Source of the DNA: Candidatus Woesearchaeota archaeon
GTDB lineage: Archaea > Nanobdellota > Nanobdellia > Woesearchaeales > UBA12501
Assembly: GCA_026394915.1 (NCBI GenBank)
Contig: JAPLZS010000130.1
Location: forward strand, 1 to 5,071
DNA: 5,071 bases
Direction of reading: 5' to 3'
The translations under genes and the position numbers were made by a program. Under the pieces are notes generated by a model. It saw only the letters and a list, made by a program, of their open reading frames with translations. It had not been told where the DNA came from and did no database searches. Below, piece by piece: positions 4,665-5,071 of this stretch. Each line of letters begins with the position of its first letter. The first letter of the stretch is position 1.

Positions 4665-5071
4665 TCCTTGCAGGTTTGCCTGGTGATATGGCGACAAGAA
4701 TAAACACGGTGATAGGTGAGACAGATGGAGTTTATTTAAGCAGTATAAGTGGATTCCAAGGAGTTTCCCAAACACATCCTTTTGCATTAACTGGATATGA
4801 AATAAAAGGAAAACTAATTGATAATGAATTTAAAGAAAGATATCTAAGAGAAAAAGGAATCAGACTCATATCTCCGGATGCACATCATGAAGTTGTAAAA
4901 ATGGTTGGTGGGGCATATGGCTCTGTTCTTGCTGGAATAAGCTTCACAACACCTGAAGGTTACCTGGCAACAGGAAAGCTTTTTGCAGAGAATAGGATTC
5001 CGTTTGTTCTTGGAGGCACAGGAGCTATACCCGAACAGGAGAAAGAGCTTGAGGAAATGGTATTGAAAGCA
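4646..5071 (+). CDS. dapB: 4-hydroxy-tetrahydrodipicolinate reductase-like protein (DapB), N-terminal part, runs off window
   Basis: DapB reduces the DapA product with NAD(P)H, the second step of the diaminopimelate route to lysine. Only the first 142 codons are present; the frame is open at the window end. An N-terminal Rossmann motif reads GIILAGLPGDMATRI (5-19), matching the GxxGxM pattern of DapB. GISFTTPEGYLATGKLFAENRIPF (97-120) corresponds to the family's (I/V)DFTxPE segment. LGGTGAIPEQEKEL (122-135) corresponds to the GTTG loop, here Gly-Gly-Thr-Gly. The wording is closest, from memory, to the divergent plant/DapB2-like branch rather than the E. coli type. The catalytic His/Lys region and the C-terminal tetramerisation domain lie beyond the window, so another Rossmann reductase of similar layout cannot be excluded. 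Proximity to dapA supports the call. It is likely co-transcribed with the small CxxC gene and overlaps the mini-ORF by 19 bp. Confidence 0.75.
   Translation, partial: MEKTGIILAGLPGDMATRINTVIGETDGVYLSSISGFQGVSQTHPFALTGYEIKGKLIDNEFKERYLREKGIRLISPDAHHEVVKMVGGAYGSVLAGISFTTPEGYLATGKLFAENRIPFVLGGTGAIPEQEKELEEMVLKA

Noticed and set aside
4388..4787. Minus-strand ORFs opposite the CxxC gene and dapB
   Set aside because: The plus-strand genes have promoters, ribosome binding sites and recognisable motifs. The antisense frames have none.

Overview
The window most likely comes from an archaeon. It encodes a class I (archaeal-type) lysyl-tRNA synthetase. Three genes are preceded by the same archaeal core-promoter pattern, RAAATSTTTAWAWA. 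In two of them the first T of the TATA box lies exactly 30 nt before the A of the ATG, which implies leaderless transcripts. The sequence is AT-leaning, with very short intergenic gaps. The style of the ACT-domain protein and the synthetase suggests an uncultivated DPANN-type lineage, but that placement is a guess from memory and is not proven by the sequence.

Layout from left to right: (1) positions 1-669, plus strand, the 3' part of a helical-repeat (TPR-like) protein of unknown role. (2) Positions 688-2394, minus strand, class I lysyl-tRNA synthetase, convergent with the first gene across an 18-bp gap. (3) Positions 2471-3391, minus strand, dihydrodipicolinate synthase (dapA), upstream of the synthetase in the same direction. 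(4) Positions 3392-3493, a divergent promoter region with a perfect 16-bp palindrome exactly midway between two TATA boxes. (5) About 3494-4147, plus strand, a protein with an N-terminal helix-turn-helix-like segment and ACT-type domains, a likely amino-acid-sensing regulator. (6) Positions 4217-4549, plus strand, a small unknown protein with CxxxxC and CxxC. (7) Positions 4560-4664, plus strand, a 34-codon ORF that looks like the first strand-turn-helix of a Rossmann fold and nothing more. (8) Position 4646 to the window end, plus strand, the N-terminal 142 residues of a divergent dihydrodipicolinate reductase (dapB).

The locus reads as a lysine module. DapA and DapB catalyse consecutive steps of the diaminopimelate route, and the synthetase loads lysine onto tRNA. 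The ACT-domain protein sits at the divergent promoter with a candidate shared operator, as expected of a lysine- or aspartate-family-responsive switch controlling itself and dapA. The most interesting points are the symmetric palindrome/TATA arrangement and the isolated Rossmann mini-ORF overlapping dapB. There is no tRNA or rRNA gene, CRISPR array or insertion sequence in the window, and no intergenic stretch exceeds about 110 bp.
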